A DNA stretch of 64,000 bases from Burkholderiales bacterium JOSHI_001 (lineage in GTDB: Bacteria; Pseudomonadota; Gammaproteobacteria; Burkholderiales; Burkholderiaceae_C). Below, in pieces: positions 29,768-37,000 of the stretch. The notes below the pieces were generated by a model, which made no database searches, was not told the origin of the DNA, and worked only from the letters and a program-made list of their open reading frames with translations. The translations under genes and the position numbers were made by a program. Every line of letters starts with the position of its first letter. The stretch's first letter is position 1. Where the stretch lies: NCBI GenBank assembly GCA_000244995.1, contig CM001438.1, positions 3,806,090 through 3,870,089 on the forward strand, in the 5' to 3' direction.

Positions 29768-31084
29768 TCAGTCCACCAGGGCCTGCGACACCAGGTCCTT
29801 CATCGCACGCCGGTAGTAGGCGCGCACCGGGCTGGGCGCCTGGCTCATGTACACGGCGCAGACCTGCTCCTTCGGTTCGGCCCAGAAGAAGGTGCCGGCG
29901 TAGCCCGCCCACATGAATTCCCCCGCGGTGCCATGCACGCCGGCGATGCCGTCGCCCTGGCGCACCAGGAAACCCAGCCCGAAGGTATAGCCCTGCGTGC
30001 CCAGCAGCAGCATGCCCGGGTTCACCGTGGTGTTGATGCTGCCCAGGTGGTCCGACGCCATCAGCCCCACGGTGGAACGCGACAGGATGCGCACCCCCTC
30101 CAGTTGCCCGCCGTTGAGCATGGCCTGGCAGTAGCGCAGGTAGTCGCCCGCGGTGCTGACACCGCCTGCGCCGCCAGAGTCGTTGCCTGGCGGGCGGCTC
30201 ACGTCGATCAGCTTGTTGTCCACGCCGGTGGCCGGGTCTTTGGGGAAGGCCTCGGCCAGGCGGGCGGCCTTGTCGGCCGGCACGTGAAAGCCGGTGTCCA
30301 CCATCTTCAGCGGTCTGAACAGGCGCTGCTGCATGAAGTCGCCCAGGCGCTGGCCGGTCACCGCTTCCACCACCCGGCCCTGCACGTCCACCGACAGGCT
30401 GTATTCCCAGTAGGTGCCCGGGTGCTGGGCCAGCGGTGCCTTGCCCAGCTTGTCGGCCATTTCCGGCCCGGGCAGTTCGCGCGCGTCGTAGTCCAGCGTG
30501 GGCTTGAAGACGCCGGCCTTGGTGTAGGCATCACGAACCAGCGGGTTGCGGGTGAGTTCGCCGTAGGCCAGGCCCGAGGTGTGGCGCAGCAGGTCCTGGA
30601 TGGTGGGCTCGCGGTTGGCCGGCACCAGCTTGAAGCTGATGTTGTTGAACACCGGGTCCAGCGTGCCCACGCTGACCATGGGGTTCTTGAAGGAGGGCAG
30701 GAACTTGGACACCGGGTCGGTGAGCTGCACCTTGCCGTCTTCCACCAGCATCATCAGCGCGGTGGACACCAGCGGCTTGGTCATGGAGTAGATGCGGAAC
30801 AGCGAGTCGGGCTTCATGGCCGCGCCGGCCGCGTCGTTCTGGCCGCCGAAGGCCTGGGCATAGACCAGCTTGCCTTTGCGCGCCACCATCACCACCGCGC
30901 CGGGCAGCTTCTTGTCGGCCACTTCTTGTTTGAACATCGTGGTGATCTTGCCCAGCCGCTCGGCCGACATGCCCACCGATTCAGGGCTGGCGGTGGGCAG
31001 GGGCTGAGCCTGCAGTGACATGCCGGCCAGCAGGGCCAGCCCACCCAGCAGCGCACGCCGGCTGGAATTCAGGTCTGTCTTCAC
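29768..31084 (-). CDS. Serine hydrolase of the class C beta-lactamase / EstB family
   Basis: 438 residues. The nucleophile motif Ser-x-x-Lys is Ser100-Met-Thr-Lys103 in RIYSMTKPL, and a Tyr-x-Ser-like motif is at Tyr228 in WEYSLSVD. The N-terminus (SSRRALLGGLALLAGMSLQA) is a signal peptide with an Arg-Arg pair, so export by Sec or possibly Tat is likely. Such proteins are penicillin-binding-like esterases or peptidases; true beta-lactamase activity is not implied. It lies downstream of the xoxJ-like gene on the same strand with a gap of 43 bp, so it may be at the end of that transcript. A role in methanol or alcohol oxidation is not suggested by sequence. Confidence 0.88.
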   Translation of the reverse strand: MKTDLNSSRRALLGGLALLAGMSLQAQPLPTASPESVGMSAERLGKITTMFKQEVADKKLPGAVVMVARKGKLVYAQAFGGQNDAAGAAMKPDSLFRIYSMTKPLVSTALMMLVEDGKVQLTDPVSKFLPSFKNPMVSVGTLDPVFNNISFKLVPANREPTIQDLLRHTSGLAYGELTRNPLVRDAYTKAGVFKPTLDYDARELPGPEMADKLGKAPLAQHPGTYWEYSLSVDVQGRVVEAVTGQRLGDFMQQRLFRPLKMVDTGFHVPADKAARLAEAFPKDPATGVDNKLIDVSRPPGNDSGGAGGVSTAGDYLRYCQAMLNGGQLEGVRILSRSTVGLMASDHLGSINTTVNPGMLLLGTQGYTFGLGFLVRQGDGIAGVHGTAGEFMWAGYAGTFFWAEPKEQVCAVYMSQAPSPVRAYYRRAMKDLVSQALVD

Positions 31085-31127
31085 GCGAATGTCTCCTGTT
31101 GTGGTTGTGGAACGGGAACGCGAAAAC

Positions 31128-31916
31128 TCAAGGCCGGCGGTGCTCGATGCCGTAGCGCGCGTAGATGGCGCGGATGCTGCCGTCTTCCAGCAGAGCGGCC
31201 AGCGCGGTGTTCACGGCCGCCACCATCGCGTCGTCGGCACGGCGCAGGCCCACGGCCACGTTCCAGCGCAGGTCGGGTTCGCTGTCCTGCGCGCGCACCA
31301 CGGTCAGGGGTCGCTCGGGGTGGCGCAGGTTGTAGTAGCCCGCGGTGGCCGGCGACACGGCCACGGCGTTCACCTCCCCCTTGGCCACCGCCGCCATCAG
31401 GTCGTCCTCGAAACCGAAGGGCACCAGGGCGGCGCCGCTGCGGCTGACCACCAGGCTGGCCATGGAATTCATCATCACGCCCACCCGCATGCCCTCGCGC
31501 AGGGATTTGTAGTCGGGCACCGTGGGCTGGCCGGGCGCGAACACCAGGCCGACGCCCCCCACCTGGTAAGGCAGGGACGGGCGCAGCCCGCGCTGTTCGA
31601 TGCCGGGGCTGAGGATGGTGTCCATCAGCATGTCGCAGTCCACCGCCGCCGCGCGGTAGCGTGGCACGATCCACAGCACCTGCAAGGCAAAGCCCATGCG
31701 CTGGGCCAGCGCACGCGCGATCTCGATCTGGAAGCCCGGCAGTTCGCCGCCCTCGGCGGCGAAGGGCAAGGCGTTCGGGTTGGCACACAGGGAAATCTGC
31801 TGATTGCTTTGCACCTCGGCCAAGGGGCGGGCCCCCACGGGGGCCTGCGCCTGGGCGAACAGCAGCGCGACCAGTGCGGCCCCAGATGCAAGCCGGCGGC
31901 GGTGGGTCGTTCTCAT
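31128..31916 (-). CDS. xoxJ: XoxJ/MoxJ-like periplasmic substrate-binding protein
   Basis: About 262 residues from MRTTHRRRLASGAALVALL, with a Sec signal peptide. The body is a family 3 extracellular solute-binding fold: LCANPNALPFAAEGGELPGF at the N-terminus, then PGFQIEIARALAQRMGF and VGVMMNSMASLV. In methylotrophs a protein of this kind (XoxJ or MxaJ) is encoded beside the PQQ methanol dehydrogenase and is thought to help assemble or activate it. Its position fits: it overlaps the cytochrome gene by 4 bp (ATGA) and follows xoxF. Binding of a free amino acid is the general alternative for the fold, but no transporter genes are adjacent. Confidence 0.8.
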   Translation of the reverse strand: MRTTHRRRLASGAALVALLFAQAQAPVGARPLAEVQSNQQISLCANPNALPFAAEGGELPGFQIEIARALAQRMGFALQVLWIVPRYRAAAVDCDMLMDTILSPGIEQRGLRPSLPYQVGGVGLVFAPGQPTVPDYKSLREGMRVGVMMNSMASLVVSRSGAALVPFGFEDDLMAAVAKGEVNAVAVSPATAGYYNLRHPERPLTVVRAQDSEPDLRWNVAVGLRRADDAMVAAVNTALAALLEDGSIRAIYARYGIEHRRP

Positions 31917-32356
31917 GGCGCCCCTTCGGGTTTGAGGTTTCGGATGTAGCCGGTCACGGCGGCGATCTGCGCCTCGTTCAGCGCGGTGCCGAAGGCCGGC
32001 ATCTGCCCGGTCTTGCCGGTGCGGATGCGGTAGCTGATCTCGCCGTCGGTCAGGGTGGTGCCCATCAGTTGCGGCCCTTTGCCGGCGACGCGCCCGCCGC
32101 TGGAATGGCACCAGCCGCACACATTGGTGAACAGCTGCTTGGGGTCGAAGGCAGCGGGGCTGTAGGTGCCTGAAGCGCTGGCCGCGGCCGACGCCGGCGC
32201 GGCAGCCGCCGCGGGTTCGGACGCGTGGGAGCCCGACTGCATGGGGCCGGGGCGTTCAGCCGCCTGGGCCCGCGCGCCCGCGGCGCCGGCCCCTGCCGCC
32301 ACGAACACCATCACCGACACCAGGGTCTTGATCGTCTTGCTGGAGGGTTTCAACAC
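31913..32356 (-). CDS. xoxG: c-type cytochrome, electron acceptor of the PQQ dehydrogenase
   Basis: About 147 residues from a GTG start at 32356; an in-frame TTG at 32371 would add five residues but lies inside the hairpin tail, and neither has a clear ribosome-binding site. A signal peptide (LVSVMVFVAAGAGAAGARAQA) is followed by an Ala-rich linker of about 30 residues, then one heme site, Cys80-x-x-Cys83-His84 in NVCGWCHSSGGR. The sixth ligand is probably the Met in TGQMPAFG. In xoxF loci the cytochrome next to the dehydrogenase takes its electrons (XoxG), and the position and 4-bp overlap with xoxJ fit this. The cytochrome is shorter than typical cytochrome cL. Confidence 0.75.
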   Translation of the reverse strand: MLKPSSKTIKTLVSVMVFVAAGAGAAGARAQAAERPGPMQSGSHASEPAAAAAPASAAASASGTYSPAAFDPKQLFTNVCGWCHSSGGRVAGKGPQLMGTTLTDGEISYRIRTGKTGQMPAFGTALNEAQIAAVTGYIRNLKPEGAP

Positions 32357-32373
32357 GGTGGCACAAAACAAGG

Positions 32374-32399
32374 ACAGGCGCCCGCGGACGGGCGCCTGT
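32374..32399 (-). terminator. Strong hairpin between xoxF and the cytochrome gene
   Basis: Perfect 11-bp arms ACAGGCGCCCG and CGGGCGCCTGT enclose a 4-base loop. On the minus strand a T-rich run (CCTTGTTTTGTG) follows, so it looks like an intrinsic terminator or attenuator just after xoxF (stop 32431) and before the cytochrome start. It could set a higher xoxF level than xoxG/xoxJ, or protect the xoxF mRNA end. Confidence 0.6.
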
Positions 32400-32430
32400 G
32401 AGGTTGCACAAAGCCCAGACGGACAGGGCC

Positions 32431-34152
32431 TCAGTCCAGCGAGAACACCTTGATGATGCCGCTGTCCTTGGGCATTTGCGCGAAGGTGCCGCCGAAGAAG
32501 GACGCGTAGTCGTCACCGGCCAGGCCGCCCCAGCCGGTCATCACCGCCACGTACTGCTTGCCCTTGGCCTGGTAGGTGATGATGCCGCCGTTGTGGCCCT
32601 GGCCGTTGTTGTGCTTCCAGAGCTCGGCGCCGGTGGTGGCGTTGTAGGCCCGCAGCCAGCCGCGCGCGTCGGGCACGAACAGCAGGTTGCCGCCGGTGGA
32701 CAGCAGGCTGGCCAGGGGCGGCTCCTTGAACTTGATCTCCCACTTCATCTTGCCGGTCAGGGGGTCGCGCGCCGAGACGTGGCCACGCGCCGGACCATCG
32801 GGCGGGTTGATGATGTTGAAGTCGGCGCCAATGTTCAGTTGCGCCATGGGCTCCAGGATGGGCGTGGTCTTCTTGATCTCCAGGTCCATGCACCATTCAT
32901 TGCCCACCTTGTAGAGCAGGCCGGTCTTGGGGTTGTAGGTGCCCATGTTCCAACTCATGCCACCGGCGATGAAGGGGCACAGGTTCTTGTGCTTGCCCTC
33001 GGTCATGTCGCGCCGGCCCACCAGGGTGCCGTCGGGCTTGATGTCCTCGACGAAGTTGATGTTCTTGATCAGGCGCCAGACGTTCTGCACCTTGGCGTTG
33101 CGGTCGTACACCCAGACGAAGCCGCTCTTGCTGGGGTGCACGGTGTACTTCTTTCCGCCCTTTTCCAGCATGATGAATTCGCCGGTGGCGGAGTCGAAGT
33201 CCCAGGCGTCGTGCGGCAGTTCCTGGTGGTGGGCCTTCAGCTTGCCGGTGTCGGGGTCCAGCAGGATGACCGAGGTGGTGTAGAGGTTGTCGCCCGGGCG
33301 CGCGCCCTTGGTCTTGTAGTCCGGGCCCGACCAGTCGTACAGGGGCGCCGGGTTGGCGGTGCCCCACCACACGGTGTTGGTCTCGGGGTCGTAGCCGCCG
33401 GGCATCCAGCCGCCGCCGCCGCCGGTCTTCCAGGAGTCGTTGCCCCAGGTGTTGCGGGCGTCGCCGTTGTTTTCCTCGCCGCCGGCGGTGAAGAAGCGCC
33501 AGGCCTGCTGGCCGGTCTTGGCGTCCACGCCGAAGATGGGGCCGCGGTCGGGCCATTCGCCGCCCTGCGCGCCGATGATGACCTTGTCCTTCACCAGCAG
33601 CGGGGCGCCGGTGAAGCCCACCGTCAGCTTCTCGGAATTCACCAGCTTGGTTTCCCAGGCCAGCTTGCCGGTCTTCATGTCGATGGCGGCCAGCTTGCCG
33701 TCCAGCGTGCCCATGTAGATGTTGCCGTAGCCGATGGCGATGCCGCGGTTGTAGGGCGAGTGGGTCTGCTTGGCGACCAGGTCTTCGTTCAGCTTGTGCT
33801 TGTACTGCCACAGCACTTCGCCGGTGGCGCCGTCCAGCGCCCACACCTGGTTGTAGGACCCCGAGTAGTACAGCACCCCGTCCACCGCCAGTGGGTAGGA
33901 CTGCAGTCCGCGCACCGAGCGGCTGGCCACGTGCGACCAGGCCTCCTTCAGGTTCTTGACATTGCCGGCATTGATCTTCGAAAGCCCGCTGTAATGCCAG
34001 GACTGGTAGCTGCCGTGGTAGGTCATCCAGTTGCCGGGCTCGCTGTCGGCCTTGGCAATGCGGTCGGACGTGACGTCCGCTGCGAACGACGCGCCGCCAT
34101 GGCCGGCGGCGACGATGGCCGCGATGGCCACCATCGATTGACGAAACTTCAT
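32431..34152 (-). CDS. xoxF: PQQ-dependent alcohol dehydrogenase, lanthanide-type, lacking the vicinal disulfide
   Basis: About 573 residues from MKFRQSMVAIAAIVAAG; GGAG lies upstream, and a signal peptide precedes AADVTSDRIA. It is an eight-bladed propeller quinoprotein. The metal/PQQ region shows Glu in AQGGEWPDRG, Asn in WWGTANPAPL, and catalytic Asp318 in HDAWDFDS with a second Asp at 320. The DxD pair is the established sign of lanthanide-dependent (XoxF/ExaF-like) enzymes; calcium-type MxaF has Ala there. The vicinal Cys-Cys expected before the Asn-Arg-Gly motif is missing: the sequence is KQTHSPYNRGIAIG. The second conserved pair, Cys in NLCPF and in NEWCMD, is present. An insert of about 10 residues follows NPAPL. 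Substrate (methanol, ethanol or other alcohol) cannot be decided. Periplasmic. Confidence 0.85.
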   Translation of the reverse strand: MKFRQSMVAIAAIVAAGHGGASFAADVTSDRIAKADSEPGNWMTYHGSYQSWHYSGLSKINAGNVKNLKEAWSHVASRSVRGLQSYPLAVDGVLYYSGSYNQVWALDGATGEVLWQYKHKLNEDLVAKQTHSPYNRGIAIGYGNIYMGTLDGKLAAIDMKTGKLAWETKLVNSEKLTVGFTGAPLLVKDKVIIGAQGGEWPDRGPIFGVDAKTGQQAWRFFTAGGEENNGDARNTWGNDSWKTGGGGGWMPGGYDPETNTVWWGTANPAPLYDWSGPDYKTKGARPGDNLYTTSVILLDPDTGKLKAHHQELPHDAWDFDSATGEFIMLEKGGKKYTVHPSKSGFVWVYDRNAKVQNVWRLIKNINFVEDIKPDGTLVGRRDMTEGKHKNLCPFIAGGMSWNMGTYNPKTGLLYKVGNEWCMDLEIKKTTPILEPMAQLNIGADFNIINPPDGPARGHVSARDPLTGKMKWEIKFKEPPLASLLSTGGNLLFVPDARGWLRAYNATTGAELWKHNNGQGHNGGIITYQAKGKQYVAVMTGWGGLAGDDYASFFGGTFAQMPKDSGIIKVFSLD

Positions 34153-34303
34153 GTTGTCTCCTCGTTGTTGGACCACCCCGGGCCGGCCACTGCTGCGTTT
34201 CTGAATTCTGAGTGCCCGGGGGAACGGGTTATACGCCGCGCAACGCTCCGCCACAAGCAGGGTTGGCCTCCCAAGGAGCCTGCAGTGCCTGGCGCGCCCA
34301 GGC

Positions 34304-34456
34304 GGTGTGAATGAACCCGGCGTGCCCGAGCAGGCCGCCAAAACAGGGCCCATCTAGGCGCAAAGCACAGCCATAGCTTGGGCTACGGCGAGCATTCGCA
34401 ACGATGAGTGGGCCCGTTTTGGCGGGACGAGCGGGCATGTTGGGTTCGTTCACACC
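34304..34456. repeat. Imperfect inverted repeat of about 150 bp
   Basis: Left arm starting GGTGTGAATGAACCC (34304) and right arm ending with the reverse complement of GGTGTGAACGAACCC (34456) pair over more than 50 bases; the inner part has CCGCCAAAAC(A)GGGCCCA in both arms. The centre (about 34365-34395) can form a further small stem around AGCCATAGCTTGGGCT. No target-site duplication is evident at the ends and it encodes nothing obvious. It lies in the 361-bp region without other genes between xoxF (34152) and the CDGSH ORF (34514). The rest of that region contains the xoxF ribosome-binding site and presumably its promoter; I see no clear box. It may be a miniature mobile element or a large RNA hairpin. 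Confidence 0.65.
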
Positions 34457-34513
34457 TTCTCAGTCGCCGCAATGCGCTTCGGTGTCGCGGCGCACGTCCC
34501 ATGGTGGCCATGC

Positions 34514-34636
34514 TCACACCGGCTGGGTGTGCGAGCCGTCGCACATCGGCGCGTGGCGCTTGGCCTTGCAGCCGCAGAAGTTCACCGTGGTGTCGGCGCA
34601 CAAGGCGCCGAGCCGCCTCGCCTCAGGCCGCCGCAT
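34514..34636 (-). CDS. CDGSH-type iron-sulfur mini-protein (40 residues)
   Basis: A short open frame that overlaps the 3' end of rdgC by 14 bp and reads in another frame. The protein starts MRRPEARRLG and contains the CDGSH signature: NFCGCKAKRHAPMCDGSH. This matches C-x-C-x2-(S/T)-x3-P-x-C-D-G-(S/T)-H, with Lys replacing Ser/Thr. The three cysteines and one histidine would hold a 2Fe-2S cluster. It is about half the length of usual single-domain CDGSH proteins, so it may be a real mini-protein, coupled to rdgC, or a decayed remnant. No ribosome-binding site stands out. Confidence 0.55.
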   Translation of the reverse strand: MRRPEARRLGALCADTTVNFCGCKAKRHAPMCDGSHTQPV

Positions 34637-35591
34637 CTTCCCAGGGCGGCGTGCCCGGGACGACCGGTGCGGCTTCAGCGGCCGGCGGCACGCCGCCGTC
34701 CATCACCAAGGGCCCGCCCAGCGCGTCGATCAACGCGGGCAGCAGGTGCTGCAACTCACCTGTGGTGATGGCCACGTCGGCGTCGAAACCATCTTCCGCC
34801 ACCGGACCGGTGTTTTCCAGCACGACGTCCAGCAACTTGATCTTCTTGAGCACCAGGGCGTCGGTCAGCACGAAGGACACGCGGCTGTTCCAGGTGAGCG
34901 CCAGTTGGGTGGGCAGCTTGCCCTGCTGGATGTGCTGGCCCACCTCGTCGATGTCCAGCGTGTGGCGGGCGTAGCGCACGGCCGCCTTTTCGCTGTCCGG
35001 CTGCTTCAGTTCGCACTCGCGGTCGATGCTGAAACCCGCCGGCGCTTCCTTGTCGCTCAACCAGGCCGACATGGCGGTGGCGGGGGACAAGGTGGTTTGC
35101 AAGGGGCTCAGGCGCAGCCCGCCGAACAGGTCCACCAGGCGGGTGACCACGGCATCGGCCTTCTTCGGGCTGGCCGCACCGATCAACACGAAACGCGCCG
35201 CCAGGTCCAGCCACACCAGGGTGCTGGCCCGCTTGGGGAAGGCGCGCGGCAGCAGGTCGTGCACGATCTGCTCCTTCACCTCGCGCTTGGCCTTGCCCTT
35301 GGGGCGGCGGCCGGTCTGGGCTTCGATGCGGTCCAGTTGGGCTTCCAGCTGGGTTTTCACCACGCCGGACGGCACCGGCTTGCTCTCGGTGCACAGCTTC
35401 AGGATGAGTTGTCCGCCCACGCTTTCCAGCAGCACGCCGTGCTTTTCACCGCGCGGCTCCACCCAGCCGGCGCTTTCGGGCTGGGTGGCGCCGCACTCGG
35501 CGAAGCGGGCGGCGTCCAGGCGTTGTTCGATGGTGGACTGGGTGGGCGGCTCCCACTGGTCGATGCGGTAGGCGATGGCGTTCTTGAACAT
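34623..35591 (-). CDS. rdgC: Recombination-associated protein RdgC
   Basis: 322 residues from MFKNAIAYRIDQW, which is how RdgC proteins usually begin (MxFKN at the N-terminus). RdgC is a ring-shaped, non-sequence-specific DNA-binding protein that limits RecA action and is nucleoid-associated. Family blocks visible are the aromatic N-terminus, PRGEKHGVLLESVGGQLIL near residue 46, GRRPKGKAKREVKEQI near 93, and WLDLAARFVLIGAASPKKAD near 127. The extra C-terminal tail PPAAEAAPVVPGTPPWEDAA is Pro/Ala-rich and low complexity. The start is divergent from the VF530 gene with about 45 bp between them, so both promoters must be compact and probably overlap. Confidence 0.93.
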   Translation of the reverse strand: MFKNAIAYRIDQWEPPTQSTIEQRLDAARFAECGATQPESAGWVEPRGEKHGVLLESVGGQLILKLCTESKPVPSGVVKTQLEAQLDRIEAQTGRRPKGKAKREVKEQIVHDLLPRAFPKRASTLVWLDLAARFVLIGAASPKKADAVVTRLVDLFGGLRLSPLQTTLSPATAMSAWLSDKEAPAGFSIDRECELKQPDSEKAAVRYARHTLDIDEVGQHIQQGKLPTQLALTWNSRVSFVLTDALVLKKIKLLDVVLENTGPVAEDGFDADVAITTGELQHLLPALIDALGGPLVMDGGVPPAAEAAPVVPGTPPWEDAAA

Positions 35592-35635
35592 GGGACACAG
35601 GGCTGAGGGGGGCGCGGATTCTAGGGCGCGGCACA

Positions 35636-35902
35636 ATGCCGCCCGTGACCGCACCCACCCCGCCCGCGACCCAAAAGCACAACCCCCTGCACGGCGTCAC
35701 GCTGGAGGCCATGCTGAACGCGCTGGTGGCGGCCTACGGGTGGGATGGGCTGAACGAGCACATCGCACTGCGCTGCTTTGCCAATGAGCCCAGCATCACC
35801 TCCAGCCTGAAGTTCCTGCGCAAGACCCGCTGGGCGCGCACGAAGGTGGAGCATCTCTACCTTTTCATGCTGCGTGACGCGCGCCGGCAAGGTCGCGCTT
35901 GA
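35636..35902 (+). CDS. VF530 family DNA-binding protein (DUF2132)
   Basis: 88 residues. The core HNPLHGVTLEAMLNALVAAY through GWDGLNEHIALRCFANEPSI and KFLRKTRWARTKVEHLYL is the DUF2132/VF530 pattern, a small helical fold reported to bind DNA. The N-terminus PPVTAPTPPATQK is probably disordered, so the exact start (ATG 35636 or GTG 35645) matters little. It is divergent from rdgC, another DNA-binding nucleoid protein. No signal peptide. Role in the cell unknown. Confidence 0.85.
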   Translation: MPPVTAPTPPATQKHNPLHGVTLEAMLNALVAAYGWDGLNEHIALRCFANEPSITSSLKFLRKTRWARTKVEHLYLFMLRDARRQGRA

Positions 35903-35967
35903 TATGCGCTGACCGCAGTAGCTCATGCGAAAACGGTCGAAGCATTCATAAGAAGGGCCGGTCAAAA

Positions 35968-35988
35968 TTCGCTTTGCGCATAAGCGAA
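35968..35988. promoter_or_regulatory. Candidate LysR-type operator before the CysB-like gene
   Basis: A perfect inverted repeat TTCGCTT-N7-AAGCGAA lies 22 bp before the ATG of the regulator gene. It contains GCGCATAAGC, and the reverse complement GCTTATGCGC recurs upstream of sbp at 40951. The spacing and dyad are typical of LysR-family operators (T-N11-A); autoregulation is likely. Confidence 0.5.
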
Positions 35989-36010
35989 GCGGCATCCGCC
36001 GCCGACAAGC

Positions 36011-36970
36011 ATGAACTTCCAGCAACTGCGCTCGGTGCGCGAAGCCATCCGGCAGGACTTCAACCTGACCGCGGTGGCGCAGGCCCTGCACACCTCCCAA
36101 CCCGGCGTCAGCCGGCAGATCCGCGAGCTGGAGGACGAGCTCGGCATCGAGATCTTCGCCCGCGCCGGCAAGCGCCTGACCGGCCTGACCCCGCCCGGCG
36201 CGGCGGTGCTGCCGATCATCGAACGCCTGATGCAGGAGGCCGAAAACCTGAAGCGTGCAGGCGAAGACTTCGTCAGCCAGGACCGGGGCAGCCTGACCGT
36301 GGCCGCCACCCATTCGCAGGCCCGCTACGCCCTGCCCCACGCGGTGCGCGACTTCAGCGCCCTGCACCCGGACGTGAGCCTGCGCATGCACCAGGGCACG
36401 CCGCGCCAGGTTGCCGAGATGCTGCTGTCGGGCGAAGCCGACATCGGCGTGGCCACCGAGGCCTTGGCCAGCTACCCCGACCTGGTGGCCCTGCCCTGCT
36501 ACCAGTGGACGCACTCGGTCATCGTGCCGCCCACACATCCGCTGGCGCAGGAAGCCGACGCCGGCCGGCCGCTGACGGTGGAACGCCTGTCGCACTTTCC
36601 GATCATCACCTACGAAACCGGCTACACCGGCCGCAGCCACATCGACGAAGGCTTCGCGCGCGAAAGGCTGCAGGCCAACATCGTGCTGGAGGCCATGGAC
36701 GCCGACGTGATCAAGACCTATGTGGAACTGGGCATGGGCGTGGGCATCGTGGCGGCCATCGCCTACGACGAGCAGCGCGACACCCGCCTGCGTGCCATCG
36801 ACGCGCGGCACCTGTTCGCGGCCAACATGACGCGCCTGGCCATCAAGCGCGGCGCCTACCTGCGCAGCTACATCTACGACTTCATCCAGACCTTCGCGTC
36901 GCCCCTGACCCGCCCGGTGGTGGACGCTGCGCTGGCCAATGGCACCGACGACCCGGCGCTGAACATCTGA
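36011..36970 (+). CDS. cysB: CysB/Cbl-type LysR transcriptional regulator
   Basis: 319 residues, of the usual CysB length. The N-terminal winged helix-turn-helix is visible as NLTAVAQALHTSQPGVSRQI (residues about 18-37), followed by the linker helix and a periplasmic-binding-protein-like effector domain. FPIITYETGYTGRSHID near residue 197 is a block characteristic of CysB and Cbl, where acetylserine or sulfate-related ligands act. It is convergent with the cysA end of a sulfate transporter, and a shared 10-bp motif links its promoter to that of sbp, so control of sulfate uptake is the most likely job. Cbl cannot be separated from CysB by sequence alone. Confidence 0.9.
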   Translation: MNFQQLRSVREAIRQDFNLTAVAQALHTSQPGVSRQIRELEDELGIEIFARAGKRLTGLTPPGAAVLPIIERLMQEAENLKRAGEDFVSQDRGSLTVAATHSQARYALPHAVRDFSALHPDVSLRMHQGTPRQVAEMLLSGEADIGVATEALASYPDLVALPCYQWTHSVIVPPTHPLAQEADAGRPLTVERLSHFPIITYETGYTGRSHIDEGFARERLQANIVLEAMDADVIKTYVELGMGVGIVAAIAYDEQRDTRLRAIDARHLFAANMTRLAIKRGAYLRSYIYDFIQTFASPLTRPVVDAALANGTDDPALNI

Positions 36971-37000
36971 GGCCGGCCCCGCCAGGGGGCCAGCGGCACA

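Noticed and set aside
29768-31084. Beta-lactamase conferring resistance
   Set aside because: The SxxK and YxS residues are shared by esterases and peptidases of the family; nothing specific to class C beta-lactamase activity can be seen.
32431-34152. Calcium-type methanol dehydrogenase (MxaF)
   Set aside because: The DxD pair at Asp318/Asp320 is of lanthanide type, and no mxaI small-subunit gene is adjacent.
34383-34601. 72-codon minus-strand frame over the CDGSH region
   Set aside because: It is the wrong frame; the CDGSH motif lies in the neighbouring frame, which is listed instead.
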